Shown: in pieces, positions 11,931-24,183 of the stretch
How the letters are laid out: each line of letters starts with the position of its first letter
How positions within the stretch are numbered: the stretch's first letter is position 1
NCBI GenBank assembly: GCA_023853785.1
Contig: JAJIRX010000890.1
Coordinates: 1 to 64,000, forward strand
Length of the DNA stretch: 64,000 nt
From: Psilocybe azurescens
Taxonomy: Eukaryota > Basidiomycota > Agaricomycetes > Agaricales > Agrocybaceae
Direction: 5' to 3'
Made by a program: the position numbers and the translations under genes
Notes under the pieces: model-generated
Database searches by the model: none
The model's input: only the letters and a program-made list of their open reading frames with translations
What the model was told of the DNA's origin: nothing

Positions 11931-13977
11931 TCAGTGGTCCAACAATGGATACTCAAAATGAATGGCGCCTAACGGCATACTATCTAGAACTTCGATAAAC
12001 TCATCGGAAGAGTCTGTGCTCGCATCGTTCTCCGTAGTAGGCTGTAAATTGTATGCGGATATCCCAGGTGGTTTACTACCGCTATATTTTACAGAGCTTC
12101 CTTGAGGGCAGTTGCGAGAAAGATGACCGGGTTCATTGCAACGGAAGCATCTCCCAGTTGCTATTCTATCTGCATCATCCTCTTCAGGCTGTTTGTTTTT
12201 TAATTCAATTTTCTGAATGTATGTATGGGACCTGGAACGAGATTCTTCGTTATTAGATTTTTATTCTTGTCTTCATATGAAGTATTCATTGTATAACTAC
12301 TGTCCTGCTTGTCGGAGGCAGTTTTATCTTCGTGCCGAGATCCAAAGTAATCCCGGCGCTTATCCTGTGAGTGTGTTTCACGATTATGCGAGGTTGAGTG
12401 CCAGGGGCGATCTCTATTATATTGACCCACATTTTCCGAAATCTCAATGATTTCGGCTTGACTAACGACTTGATCCCATGTAGATGAGTCCGGATGGAGA
12501 CCGTTGCGCCATAATCCACGCTGTAGATAATCAGCTGCTCCGTTCCAGAAGCGGTTCACAAGGTCGCTCTCGGTTAATGACCCAAGCAAATTATATTGCT
12601 CTTCAAGGTAATGTATGTATTCGCTAACCTTGCGATTTCCTTGAGTTGCTTTTTTCAAATTTCCTACGGATATTCTGCTTATAATCTATGGGAAAACAGT
12701 AATTGAATAACCCCTCATAGAATGTAGTCATAGGCATGGTCTCTTCATTGATGGCAGCCTTTTGTAGATAATAATCATATGCTTTGTCTTCCAAAAATAG
12801 GATAATGCAAGGATCCTCCGCTTTTTCTTAAATCCACAATCCTCAAGGTAAGCATTACTTTCTTTAACAAACCGATGATAGGCGCGCGGATCGGCGCGGC
12901 CATCATACGTGCTCGGCTTGAATGCCTTTCCACCAGATGGCTTGGATTTGTGGTGTTTCCGATGCCGCTTTCGCTTATCGGACTTTCTGGGAAGATCTTC
13001 GGACGACTCACTGGATGAGTCATCAGATGACGAGTTGCTACTGGAGTCATTGGACTCAGAAGAGGACTCTGACGAAGAACTAGAGCTGGGAGAGCTCGAA
13101 GAACTAGTAGTAGGTGCCTTTTTATAATTCTTATTTTTCTTCTTAGAAGGGGTAACACTCTTAAGCGCACTGGCTAGGAATGACTTGGGATTAATGTGAG
13201 CAGTAGGCCTTGCCGAAACGGGCAAAGGATTAGTTCTCAAACGGGAATGGTTTGCCGTTTGGTCAAACCGAATGCCAGGAGCAGTGGAGATGCTCTCGCT
13301 AATAATAGGTCTCACTTGTCCATATGATATGATTTTATTTTTATTTAACTTCTTGGCATGTTTCTTGGCCTCTTTGAAGGCATCCTTCTGAGCTCTGGAG
13401 CTCAATTCAGCTTGTTGGCATTTCCCCATTCTCGGGGGTCAATAAATTTTCCCTTATTCTTAGAGGTTCCTTCGCCAAGTGAAACAGAACGTTCACGGCG
13501 GACTTTCTTATTTCGGCGGTCAATCCGCACTTTCTCATCCTTACTTAAGGATTTCTCGGCTTGGTGAATAACCAAATCTATTTCGGAGAGCGCCCATGGG
13601 CGCGTTTCTTGGCATGCTTTCTTAATTCTTCAACAGAATTCTCACGGCGCGTAGCCGCCTCATGTCTCTTGGAGCTCTTGCTCTGGACAGTGGTCCATGG
13701 ACCGTTTTCATCCCTCATCAGACTCTTCAGAAGGAGAGAATTTATTTATTAAATTGACTATGTAGTCTTGCCCATGGTTGTCATCGTTAATAGAGCCGTT
13801 CCCACTAGATGCCATCCGTTGGTATGCCGGAGGCTGGGTAACGGCATCCCGCTCATCTGCGTATGAGGGAGCGGGAGGTCTCGACGACACGACGTCACTG
13901 TAAGTGCGCCTGGGGATGTGTTCGTCGGCCACGTCCGAATCGGGGTTCGGAAAGACAGGATTGCGACCGCTGATCAC
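11931..13977 (-). pseudogene. Gag protein of the LTR element, frameshifted
   Basis: Structural Gag that would package element RNA. In minus-strand order: an N-terminal disordered region, a basic region, a long Ser/Asp/Glu run (about 13000-13120), then a Ty3-type gag core with KPSTYDGRADPRAYHRF and YIHYLEEQYNLLGS. A CCHC zinc knuckle CFRCNEPGHLSRNC follows at 12108-12149, then an acidic tail ending in a stop. The frame shifts at least five times, near 13708, 13600, 13420, 12790 and 12655. Most of these lie in G, T or A runs of 3-6 bases. Because the LTRs are almost identical, either the element moved as a defective copy helped in trans, or the runs are miscalled. Confidence 0.8.
12108..12149 (-). 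other. CCHC zinc knuckle of Gag
   Basis: C-x2-C-x4-H-x4-C spacing in CFRCNEPGHLSRNC, the nucleic-acid-binding nucleocapsid motif. Confidence 0.9.
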
Positions 13978-14193
13978 CCGGATCAGCGGCGCGGGAATGG
14001 GAACGTAGGCTGTACCTAGATGCCATAGTTTTTAGTCAATAAAAATTTCAAGGGTTCACGTACGGGGGTAACAAAATTCAAACGAGTAGGGGTTGCTATC
14101 TTGAGGTGGGTGTCTCTGGTTGATCAGACCAGAGGTTACCAGACGTCGAGACGGCGGGGAAGAGTTTTGAGATAGAGTGTACTGTCAAAAATA

Positions 14194-14560
14194 TGTGACA
14201 GGAGTAACTTATCGTGACTGCTAGAGTATCGATAGTATCGTCCTGACACACGGAAATAGGGGAATAGAATGAAGCTGAGCACTGAATAGACAGGTGTAAG
14301 TGTTCGTTGTTCACTGGGGGAAATTGGTATCTACTACAGCCTGTATTTATACTGTAAGGAAGAGGTCTAGAACTTAAGTAAAAGGGTTTGTGGCTAAGGA
14401 GGATAAATAAGGTATCTAAGGGAGTGTTTCAGGGATAATGGATAAGGGAAGAAAAGGTACGAAGTCGTGTATCAGTCGACGGAATGGAATGTAGTCGAAA
14501 TGTGAAGATAAGATAAAACGATAGATAATCAAAGAGTAAGGAAAATACCGGATCGTCACA
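14194..14560 (-). repeat. LTR (5' LTR in element orientation), 367 bp
   Basis: Begins TGTGACAGGAG and ends GGATCGTCACA, followed by the CCGTT duplication at 14561-14565. I did not find a convincing tRNA primer-binding site next to it. Confidence 0.9.
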
Positions 14561-14585
14561 CCGTTCCCCTTCCTTAAGTTATAAC

Positions 14586-16585
14586 ATGCCGTCATCGTCA
14601 ATCAACCAAGCACTGAATGAGACATCGTCATACTACTTGATCCCAAACAATCCATTACTTACACTGAGGCTGTATCTTCCTGTTGAACGCGTCTTCGTTG
14701 GTTCAAGGGATTCTTCAATCTCCGTGAGCGTCCCCGAAATTACCTCCCACAACAGCAACGTTTTTGCTTGCACTCGCATCGTACCTTGCGTCGCTTTCCA
14801 ACGTATCGCTCTGGGTATCCGCTCTCATTGCAAATATAGCCAACCTCCCTGTACTGCCTACATCACATCTGGGAATGGATCAAAATACATCAGCTTGAAG
14901 GACATAATCTGCTACAGGTTTGCTTGCTTCTTCTCCTTCATGTGTTCCCCAACCATATAATTCTGACACAGATTTCTAGTGCAGCAGTTCGACGTGCGAG
15001 TCGAGCAAGCCATCTTTCTCATCATACCAGCGGCAACCCTACAACAAAAAAATACCCAAGACATCGCAAACCACTCTCATAGATACGCCAAGTACGTGAT
15101 CTCTTTTCTTCGCCAAATGCTGCGCTATATTCATAAACACTCTCCAGTTTCTTTAATATCGCATAGCTCATAATGAACGACATGACTATCGACTTAGCAT
15201 TCGGGACCTTTCTCTCAGAAAACACCGTTTTCCTTACCGACAGAGCAAACCAGATGGTGCAGGTGACGCTTTACAAAACCCATCGCTATTCTTCTTATCT
15301 GTTGCTGAACTCGCCTGTCCAGACTCTTCTGTTCCAACTACCCCGAGCTGCGCTGTTCTAGCTGGACGCATGACCAGCAGGGCGCAAGCTGAACACCAAC
15401 TTAGCTGGTTCTACGTGACGACTCTGATCGGAGTCATCGATGCTTGGGACTGAGTCTCAATCATGATCTTATCAAAACCAAACCCTCGTATGTATGGTAT
15501 TACAGCTATCATACCTCCTCTCGTACCGTCGCTTTTCACCACCCTAAGGGTTCTTGGCGGCCATTGGCGGATTCACGCTCTTACTCTCCCTCTTTCTCAC
15601 TGTACATCTCCGAGCGGGGTACGAGCATGCGAGGGGCGTGTATTGGGCAGCAGGCGTCAAGCTCGGCGGCGGTCTTCTATGGAGCGTCTTTCGAGGTACA
15701 CACAACCATTTGTCCCTCTATAAACCTTCAGCTGCCCAGTCGCTCACGTCACAAAACCCAATTATCTAGGAAAGAGACGAAACGTTCTACGCAACCGCAC
15801 CGACACGTGGACGTACGATATTAACCAACTCCTATTCGGAACTGTCCTCTTCACACTGCTCGCATTCCTTTTCCCGACCGCGTTGGTGTATTATGTACTG
15901 TTTGCTGTGGCAAGTTGCTTTTCTTCCCCCGCGGCCGTCATGTAATTAATACTCACGTGATCTTCGCGTCCCAGCTTCGATTGGCCACTCTGCTGGTGCA
16001 AGCGTGTATCAAGACTCTCCTCGCATTCATGCATCACTTCCCGCTTTTTCCTTTGATGCTTCGTGTGAAAGACCCGTGGAGGCTTCCTGGTACGTTGTTT
16101 TATTCTGCTCCTCATATAATCGATGACTCTTGAGATCCTTTTGTTCATTGTCACTGCTTTTTATTTGTGATCAGGAGGGATTTATTTCAAGTTACACGCA
16201 CCCCAGAACATGTTAAACATGACGGTGAACACTCGGTCCAGCGCCGTTTCTGTTTATATTGTATTGGAGGTAGGTCTCAAGAGATCAATTTTCAAAAGTG
16301 ATTGTTTTATTCACGGATGAATACAAATATCAGAACCAACCTATCCCTCTTTCCGCCATTTTTTCCAATACAGTAAGCTGTATGTTTTTCAGTCTGGTAT
16401 TTTTATCTACCTAACATTGTTTTCACTCAGTCGTGCTCTGGAACCAGCTGGCCAAACATTACAATCCGCTACGATTACTGTTCCGAGTTCTGACAGGTCA
16501 ACATCTTGCGTCTATACCTCGCTATTCCATATGCTATGCTTCTAGTGCAGATAGCATAGTAGTTGCAAAGGAAAAAACTGAATAA
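14586..16585 (+). pseudogene. GPI1: GPI1 / PIG-Q (GPI-GlcNAc transferase subunit), disrupted
   Basis: GPI1/PIG-Q is an ER membrane subunit of the complex that starts GPI-anchor synthesis by moving GlcNAc to phosphatidylinositol. Family hallmarks are VEQAIFL near 15000, NDMTIDLAFGTFLSEN (15174-15230), and DTWTYDINQLLFGTVLFTLL with following membrane helices (15770-15909). Then come LMLRVKDPWRLPGGIYF and LWNQLAKHYNPLRLLFRVLTG near 16430-16510. Introns: 15696-15769, 15910-15974 (GC-AG donor), 16090-16174, 16270-16333 and 16373-16430. The first half has stops and frame shifts, for example a TGA at the expected Trp near 15372. A T-run at 16359-16364 is one base short of the conserved frame. The start is uncertain. 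The gag-only element sits about 20 bp upstream. A second 3' fragment is at 40794-41276. Confidence 0.8.
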
Positions 16586-16834
16586 AATGTCAAATTAAAC
16601 GTTAACGCTTTGAACGCTTGGGTTGGTTGCCACAACCGATATGTCTGCACTTGCTGAATTTCGGCGCTGCAAAGTGTACGCCGAGTTCCAACTGGAACAG
16701 CCTTCAGCTGATCCACATACACCAAAGATTTCCGAACACGATGTCAAAATCACAATCGATGCATTTATCCACTGCCGAATATACTCATATTCGCAAGTGA
16801 TAAGTAGATGCATACCGATGATATATATTCCATC

Positions 16835-17230
16835 TCAAGGCTTTGTAGAAGCCATGCAGGTGCTTTCCAGTCCTTGCCTTGTATCTGTGCTGCAATTATG
16901 CCCGCTACATCTTCAGCGCTGGTGAGAGAAAATATCTGTAGTTAAATGTAACCGGTTGAGGAATCATACATGAAGGGGTGACTGACCAGGTGTAGGTACG
17001 AGGCATTCCGTGCCCTGAGTAGCCGACTGATATATACTGGCCGTCATATTGGTTTTCCGAGTGGTCTTCGTCACCATTACATAGTTGCAACTTGAACTTG
17101 ATGCACAGGCCTGGACCTATCCCATATACTCAGTTTATACCTACAACCAATAATACTTGCCAGCATACATGCTACTCGCATAGATGGCTGTTCTTAGTGT
17201 ACACCATGACAACACTCTGCAAAGCAACAA
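16835..17230 (-). pseudogene. 3' fragment of an FAD-dependent oxidoreductase (DAO family)
   Basis: Matches the last exons of the complete gene at 41535-43962. It carries the C-terminal FAD-domain motif DGQYISVGYSGHGMPRTY and then AGIIAAQIQGKDWKAP, with a small deletion near the end. Similarity stops at about 17230. It lies tail to tail with the GPI1 remnant, the same arrangement as at 40.8-42 kb, so this is part of a duplicated segment. Confidence 0.8.
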
Positions 17231-17723
17231 ACACCATTGATATTATTCATTACCCCTATGGATACTGATTGATACATTTGCCTCTACAGATACTGATTGT
17301 ACATCTCTCTTGCCATTGTCCATCACCTCTGCTCTGGATACCATTCATAATTAGGGTCTGTTCGGATGGCATAATCGGGGTGGATTATGATTATTGATGG
17401 CAGCCAGAATTATACAAGATCCAAATTGGGACTGAGTCACAGACTGTCACAATAGATAAGATTGTTTTCTGCCTCCACACTGCAACCATGCACCTATTGA
17501 TATGTGTACTGTCCATTGCACCAATTGACATATTAAACCATGGACTGGATTTGATTGATAGATGTACTCTGATAAGGGATCATTTGTATCTGGTAGTTGA
17601 ACATATTTTTCATAGAAGAGTCCAGATGAAACTTCATTGAGAATTCTTTGAAAGAACCTATATTTTCTATCAGTGTAAGTAAATTGTTTCATTTGAATGT
17701 TGAAATCTTTCACCAACATGTTT
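17231..17723. other. Intergenic, possible MITE end
   Basis: A GGGTCTGTTCGGATGGCATAATC sequence near 17354 resembles a Tourist-like terminus, but I found no partner repeat. No gene recognised. Confidence 0.4.
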
Positions 17724-17933
17724 TGTTGGGAATGTGCGTGGACATTCCACAGTTCATCTTGTAGATATTATTCTAACTTATTAATTGTCTTACTAATAAT
17801 CTCTCGGCCTCGGCTATGCCATACATAGAAATAATTAGATGCCTGTAGATTATTCTAGTCACAGTAGATACATGTATATAAGTAGCTGCAAAGCCTACAC
17901 AATAAAATTAAGAATTCCAAACATCAATTGTCA
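17724..17933 (+). repeat. Copia 5' LTR
   Basis: Begins TGTTGGGAATGTG and ends near GTCA just before the primer site. No second LTR is in the window, so the 3' boundary is set from the primer-binding site and is accurate to a few bases. Confidence 0.65.
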
Positions 17934-17936
17934 ATA

Positions 17937-17948
17937 GGTTATGGGCCC
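17937..17948 (+). promoter_or_regulatory. Primer-binding site, half-tRNA iMet type
   Basis: GGTTATGGGCCC is complementary to the anticodon stem-loop of initiator tRNA-Met (GGGCCCATAACC). Drosophila copia is known to use this internal half-tRNA primer. Confidence 0.75.
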
Positions 17949-18026
17949 TGTGCTTGTACATTAAAACTTGTACTTGAATTCTCAACAGCCACACTCATCC
18001 TCATTTATTTTTAACTCGCAATCAAG

Positions 18027-21000
18027 ATGTCAGACAAATATAGCATGTCTGGACCCTACCAAATTCCCATGCTGAAGGCAGAGAATTGGATGCCATGGAA
18101 GCGAAGAATGCTTGCAGTATTCACTGACCTTGGACTGGAAGACCATATTGCAATTGATGTGAAGGCACCAGAATCAGCTGACCCCGGAAAACTAACTGTA
18201 CAAGAGCTGGAAGCTTGGAAAAAATGGCGAGAACAGGATGCAAAGGAACATGTCCAAATTGAGCTGTCAATCTCAGATTCAGAAATGATACACATTAGTG
18301 GTGCAGTCATGGCACACCAAATGTGGGAACAACTTACCACAGTGAAGGAATCCAAAGGCCGACTTGGAATTTTGGCCACACAAAGGGTGTTGTACAGAGC
18401 AACAGCAGAAGAAGGATTCAATATGGTGGAACATATATCAAAATTGTGCCAGCTACAGGAGGAACTACATGTTATGGGCAGCAAAGTACCAGATGAAGAT
18501 TTTGTAATGATTTTAATCACATCACTTCCCGAGTTACAGGACACTTATACAACATCTTATCTTGGGTCAAGTTGGAATAGACCTCAATTATCCTCTCATG
18601 AACTTGTGGCTATTCTCATGGAAGAAGATAGATGTTGCAAGTCTAGGTCTGGTGACTCAACACAGACATCCTTACAGGCTAGAGGATCTGGCAACTCAAG
18701 GAACAACAGAAAATTCAACAAATCATCAGATTCATCAGACAAAGAATGTTACAACTGCCACAAAAAAGTCACATATCAAAGGAATGTTGGGCTAAAGGTG
18801 GTGGAAGGGAAGGTCAGGGACCTAAAGGCCGAAGAGGACCAAATAGGGCAGGGCTCACAAATCAAGCACAAGAGTCAATCACATCAAATCTTAATGATGC
18901 ATCATACATGGCATTTGTGCCTGCAGAACAACACAGAGAATTTTCAAAATATGATTGGATATTAGACTCAGGAACAACCTCACATATCTGTACCATGAAG
19001 GAGGCATTTATTGATTATACACCACTCAAGGATTCAACCATACAGGACCTCAGATTAAGCCCTGTCACTGCACAAGGCCGTGGAACAGTCATTATTAATT
19101 TCTCTGTGGATGGAAAAACATTCTGACACCAACTCCGCAATGTCCTACATGTCTCTGATGCTCCAAACTGCCTACTATCAATCAGCAGAATTGATGATGC
19201 GAATGGGCATGTTAAATTTACCAAAGGTGGACACTCCATATCGTTGGAAAGGGAATCAAGTCTAATAGGCTTTACTTATTATTAGCCCATGCACAACTAC
19301 TCGGAAAAGAGAAGACAAACTATGCTTCATCGCAGAAGCTTACCTGGGACCAATGGCACAGAAAATTTGAACACATATCCATGTCATCTTTGTAACAAAT
19401 CAGCTGGGAGGAGCTTGTAAATGGAATGGAGATTGATCACACATCTATTTTTTCCCAACATGTGAGGCTTGTATACAAGCAAAACAGGCTCACAAACCAT
19501 TCCCAAAGGAGGCAGACAATTGCTCAGAGATTCCTGGAGAAGGATTTATGAGTGATGTTTGGGGACCAGCAGGAGTTCAATCTATTGGAGGCTTCAAATA
19601 CTACATCTTATTCACAGATGATGCAGTCCGCTTCAGTGGAGTAAAATTTATGAAGGATAAAACGGAGGCCTCAGCTCAGATAAAGGACCATGCCACCTTA
19701 CTGGAAAGGAAATTTGGAAAACACCCAAAGTGGATGCACTTTGATAATGGGAAGGAGCTAGTCAACAAAGAAATAAAGATATGGGCAGAAGAAAGAGGCA
19801 CTGAAATACAAACCACTGCACCTTATTCTCAATCACAAAATGGAGTAGCAGAGCAATTTAACCGTACACACCTGGAGCTTGCAAGAGCCATGCTAATTTC
19901 GAAGAAGCTACCTGATTTTTTTATGGGATGAAGCAGTCTCCCATGCCAATTACCTTTGAAACAGGGCACCTACCAGAGTGCTTAAAGGCCTGACACCTTA
20001 CAAAGCTTGGAATGGCTCCAAACCTGATGTTTCACACCTCAGAGAGTTTGGATGCAATGTATGGGTCCTAGATGAGTCCCAGAACTGATCCAAACTGCAC
20101 CCAAAATCGCACAAGATGGTGTTTGTAGGATTTAATGATGGATCCAAATCAATTCGCTATTATGACAGCAAACATAGAAGCATCAAGACGTCTCCGAATT
20201 TTGCTTTTAATGAAAATGATGAACCTAGGGAACTTGAAATAATTACTACGGTACCTGGTTTGGCATCTGAGGGGAGCCAGGACCAGTTCCAGACGCACAA
20301 ACCAATGAAATACAATCAGAAAAAATTGTTCAACCAGTCATAACTTCCAGTGATTCAAATAATCGCCAACTACGCACCAGAACAATGCAAATTGACTACA
20401 AGAAGTCTCACAACCCTCAGGCATGAACTCCGTTATCAAGATTCAATACACCCACTCCTATTCCACTCCCTACACCAGATATCACTCATCTAACAAAATC
20501 TTCAAAGGCTAAGCAAACAGAACAAACCAATATTGCTTCAGAGCCAGAAATTACAATGCTAGCTTCAAGGAATTCAGAAAGCAGCTTGCCTTTAACAATT
20601 GAAGAAGCACTTGCAGGAAGCGAATCTGAAGCATGGCAGGAAGCTATAGACAAAGAATTAAACACTCTGGAGAAGATGGGGACTTGGGAATTACAAAACT
20701 TACCAAGGGATCGAGAACCTATAGGCTGCAAATGGCTATTCACCAAGAAACATGATGCTGAAGGGAATATAATTAAATACAAGGCAAGACTTGTTGCACG
20801 GGGCTTCTAACAGAAGCCAGAAATAGACTACAGCAATGATGGAACATTCGCACCAGTTATGCACATTGAAACTTTGCACACTTTACTTGCACTCTCAGCA
20901 GTCTATGGATGGAGTCTTCAACAGCTTGACGCCAAGGGCACTTATTTAAATGGATATATTGAAGAAGAACTATATATGCGACAACCTCCTGGATATAATG

Positions 21001-21526
21001 ATGGATCAGGATGTGTCTGTTGACTTAGGTGCTTATTGTATGGTCTCAAACAAGCTGGAAATGTTTGGAACAAGGAATTTGATACAGCCATGAAGGACTT
21101 AGGATTTACTAGACTCAAATCTGATTACTGCTGCTACAAATGACAAAAGGGTGAAGAATTTGAGATCATACTTGTCTGGGTAGATGACATCCTATCTATT
21201 GCAAACTCAGATGGTCAGAACGATTTATTGGCGCTTAACAATTACACCAGAAATTTAATATTAAATTGCTGGGACAACCCTTACTTCTTCTAGAAATGAA
21301 TGTTATACAGGACCATCATTCCAAAGTCATTTCCATTTTGCAAACTGCATACATTAATCAACTACTCAAGAAATTTGGTCTTGAGGATATAAATCCAGTC
21401 ACTACTCCCATGGATCCAAATGTGAAGCTTGACAATCCAGATGTACCTCAAGGAAAATTGGACAAACAGGGGGAGCAGCTAGAACAAGCCAATGCTAATT
21501 ATGCAACACTTATAGGATCACTGAGA
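18027..21526 (+). pseudogene. Copia Gag-Pol polyprotein, decayed
   Basis: Gag begins at 18027 and carries the zinc knuckle CYNCHKKGHISKEC near 18749-18795, broken by a one-base shift after an A-run. The protease motif is WILDSGTTSHIC (18958-18990). Integrase shows SDVWGP, WMHFDNGKELV and YSQSQNGVAEQFNRT (19550-19865), with the D, D, E residues kept. RT shows WLFTKKHDAEGNIIKYKARL, LQQLDAKGTYLNG and VWVDDIL (20730-21190); the usual YVDD-type box reads WVDD. Stops interrupt at 19125, 20808 and 21022 and at several further points. The frame ends in a LIGSL motif at the MITE insertion. Confidence 0.85.
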
Positions 21527-22481
21527 TCTTTACACTCCCCACAGGTACCAATCGGAACCAGTCAGAATCCAACCAGTTCTGACTGGAATTTTATTTGGCA
21601 GTGTCCCTGCCAAATTAGCAGTAAAATGTCTAAATTTTTCCAACCGGATTCCAATCGGAATCACCAGTACTGACCGGTTCCACCATTACCAAGTCCAACC
21701 AAAATCCAATCAGAATCTGACCGGAATCTGACTGGAATCCAAGTGGAATTCATCAAATTTGAAACCCAATATCCAAGCGGTATGAAGCAGAACCATATTA
21801 TGTCAGCATACTATTTACAGCTCAGCAAGTAATAACACAAAAAGTATACATAGATCTTATCAGTTTGTGACAAATTTGGTATTGTTAGAATTGCAAAATT
21901 TAGAAGAATATGTTTATGTAATAGTTACATAAATTTGGAAATTTTCTGGTAAAGAAATACCTATTTTTCATATAAATCTGTGCTTATATAATCTAAATTT
22001 CTTAAATAAAATTGATCTTTGCATTCCATTAATTTCTATTATTGCAACATTATTAAAATATAGCAAACAGAGTGCTATTTTAGTTGGTAAAGTATGTGTA
22101 GAATTGATATATATAAAGCTGTTGGTTCAATTCCTGTTGAGTGTATTTTATAATTTCGCATTTATTACAAATATCATGTGACCTGTATGGATTACTTAAG
22201 AGCTTGTGTAATCAATATTATGTAATACTGACTAAGTATACAATATCATGTGATTTCAATATATTATTTACAAGCTTATATAAACAATTATTATGTAATG
22301 CTAACTAAGCCTTGTTTTGTACACTGAGTAAGTACATTATGAAAAATTCCAACCAGATTCCAACCGGTTCTGAGTGAGTCTGAGTGGATTCCAACCGGAT
22401 TTCAACCAGTTCCAATTGGTTCTGACTGGGTCCAAGTGGTTCCAACCGGTTCCAACTGGTACCGGTGGGGCACTGTAAAGT
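21527..22481 (+). mobile_element. MITE-like element, copy 2, inserted at the Copia end
   Basis: Imperfect terminal inverted repeats: CTTTACACTCCCCACAGGTACC on the left is matched by GGTACCGGTGGGGCACTGTAAAG on the right. It is flanked by ACTGAGA on both sides (21520-21526 and 22482-22488), consistent with a target duplication. Inside are subterminal CCAACCGGTTCC-type repeats and the tRNA-like module. It also supplies the empty site for the nested MITE in copy 1. Confidence 0.7.
22078..22145 (+). repeat. tRNA-like module in copy 2
   Basis: A-box-like TAGTTGGTAAAG and B-box GGTTCAATTCC with the same spacing as in copies 0 and 1. The flanking GTTGAGTGTATTTTATAAT is also shared. Confidence 0.5.
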
Positions 22482-22488
22482 ACTGAGA

Positions 22489-23500
22489 CCAGCCGCAAAC
22501 CAGGCCAAATCTGCAGAATCGAAGTGAGCACGAAAAGTGTTGAAGATGGAAGCAGTCAGGCTCCCAAGTTGATGACGCAGGTTAAACAGCCCAAGAGGGT
22601 GAAAATGGAGAGCACTCCAATCAAGCGGTTCCTCCCCAGAGTTGGGTGGCATGGCCTGTTTCATGGTTCCGATGGCTTTGAGAACGGGGAATATCAATGC
22701 ATTTTCACTCACCTTGTTCAATTCGCGGGGTGCAGAGTCTTTGACGCTGCTGAATTAGAGTTAGGGACATGGTGAGAGATCAGGTTGAGATCGGTTAGAT
22801 GAAAAAGGATGGGGTGTTGCTGAATTAGGATAATGTTCAGTTGACTGATTGCTCGATTTCAAACTCTCTGCTGTGTAGGCACTCTTACATCTATGGCCTC
22901 AAAAAAAAATATACATGTATCTAAGAATCTTTCATATCATTTTGATTATTTTATAGAAGGTTTACCCTCCTACTTAGTATGCTAAAAAGATCTCAAAAAT
23001 GCCTTGATGTTTCGGTAGAGGGCCAGCATTGCTTAAGGTGTAAAGCATTACAGACCTATTGCTACATAGTTTTGAGTATGGTTAAATTATTAGAATAGGT
23101 TTCTAAGACAATTTAAACAACTGTTTCTTTGAGAACTTGTCTTACACATTGAATTTCTCTTAATGAAAGATGACACACTGCTTGATCTTTAACACTAGTG
23201 TCTTCAGGTTAAAAGGTAAGATTCTTAGCAAGGACTTTACTTAGATGTGTATTAAAAATATTTCCTAGTTATTCTAAAACTGGAACCCCATAGACATCTT
23301 TGATTGCCAAAATACATCTATGAACGTGAATTTCCAGCCAGGTTCCCACGTGCTGAATCCTATATTACTCAACCGTAGAGTGAACTTGTAAAAAAGAATT
23401 GAAGATTCTGAAATCCGCCATTTTTCTCTTCAGAATGATCCTAACTTTTTTTTTGGGTCAAAATGACCTTTCATCTATTCACACTTGCTGTAGCGCTCTT
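22489..23500. other. Intergenic, no gene named
   Basis: An open stretch on the minus strand (about 22305-22721) overlaps the MITE end and has no recognised domain. The rest is AT-rich with no coding signal. Confidence 0.4.
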
Positions 23501-23504
23501 TGTG

Positions 23505-24062
23505 AGACATGAACATCATAAACCAATGCAGGAAGATGCATAGCACTTAACATACAAGATGCATAGGAGGAAGTATTTAATCTAGAATATACATTAGCAA
23601 TTGGCTTTGTTATATTTTAATAATCGACTAGAAAGACGGCATTAGTGTAGTCCTCAACTCCCAACATTGCAAATAAATTGGTGATCACAATTCGGTAGTG
23701 TCCTACACAATTTCTGCTTCAAATACTGGTATAGATTTGCTTTGACATGACTTTGCCTCTGTGTATACAAAATAAGTCAATCTGAAAAGATGTGAGACCA
23801 ACATAGGAAATGCATTGGAGAATGTAATACTTAATCTAGAATGTAAGTTAGCAATTGGCTTAATCTTGTTTCAATAATCAGCTAGAGGATTGGTATTTGT
23901 ATACAATATCCTCAGTGCACAATGCTGCGAAATTCAGCAGTGTCTTTAATTTTATATGAGCCATGCTCAAATATTAGTATAATTTTGCTTTACTGCAGCT
24001 CTGGCATCATCGCTGCAACTTCTTTTACCTCCATGTACATGAGATAAGTCAATCTCCAGGCT
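23505..24062 (+). repeat. Diverged tandem duplication, two units of about 280 bp
   Basis: Unit 1 (about 23505-23780) and unit 2 (about 23785-24062) share TTAATCTAGAAT, TTAGCAATTGGCTT, ATAATC(G/A)(A/G)CTAGA and ATAAGTCAATCT in the same order. No coding content. Confidence 0.6.
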
Positions 24063-24183
24063 GTAGGTTGCTTCAAGTCTAATAAATAATAGACAGTAGG
24101 TTACATGACTTAGGAATCAACCACAGAAAGGAGAGGAAGTACAATTTATTGCAAGACAATGAAATAAAACAACTACAGCTAGA

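Larger units (their letters stand above)
10407..14560 (-). mobile_element. Non-autonomous gag-only LTR retrotransposon (TR-GAG type)
   Basis: Two 367-368 bp direct repeats, TGTGAC...GTCACA, bound a 3.4-kb interior. By eye the LTRs differ only in one G-run (six against five Gs near 10530), so insertion is recent. The only coding content is a Ty3-type Gag on the minus strand ending at 11931. No protease, reverse transcriptase, RNase H or integrase motif is present on either strand. The 1.15 kb between gag and the 3' LTR is non-coding. Movement would need Pol proteins from another element. The insertion separates the NLR copy 1 upstream region from the GPI1 remnant. Confidence 0.85.
17724..21526 (+). 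mobile_element. Ty1/Copia LTR retrotransposon, 3' truncated
   Basis: A 5' LTR of about 210 bp (TGTTGGGAATG...GTCA), a half-tRNA-Met-like primer site, and a Gag-PR-IN-RT polyprotein in Copia order. The element stops at a MITE-like insertion at 21527 and I see no RNase H end or 3' LTR beyond it. CpG is scarce and several stops fit C-to-T or G-to-A changes, so it is an old, inactive copy. Confidence 0.85.

Noticed and set aside
17354..17420. A Tourist-like MITE
   Set aside because: Only one terminus is visible and no inverted partner or target duplication could be found.
22305..22721. A 138-codon minus-strand gene
   Set aside because: About half of it is MITE terminal repeat; the remainder has no identifiable relative.
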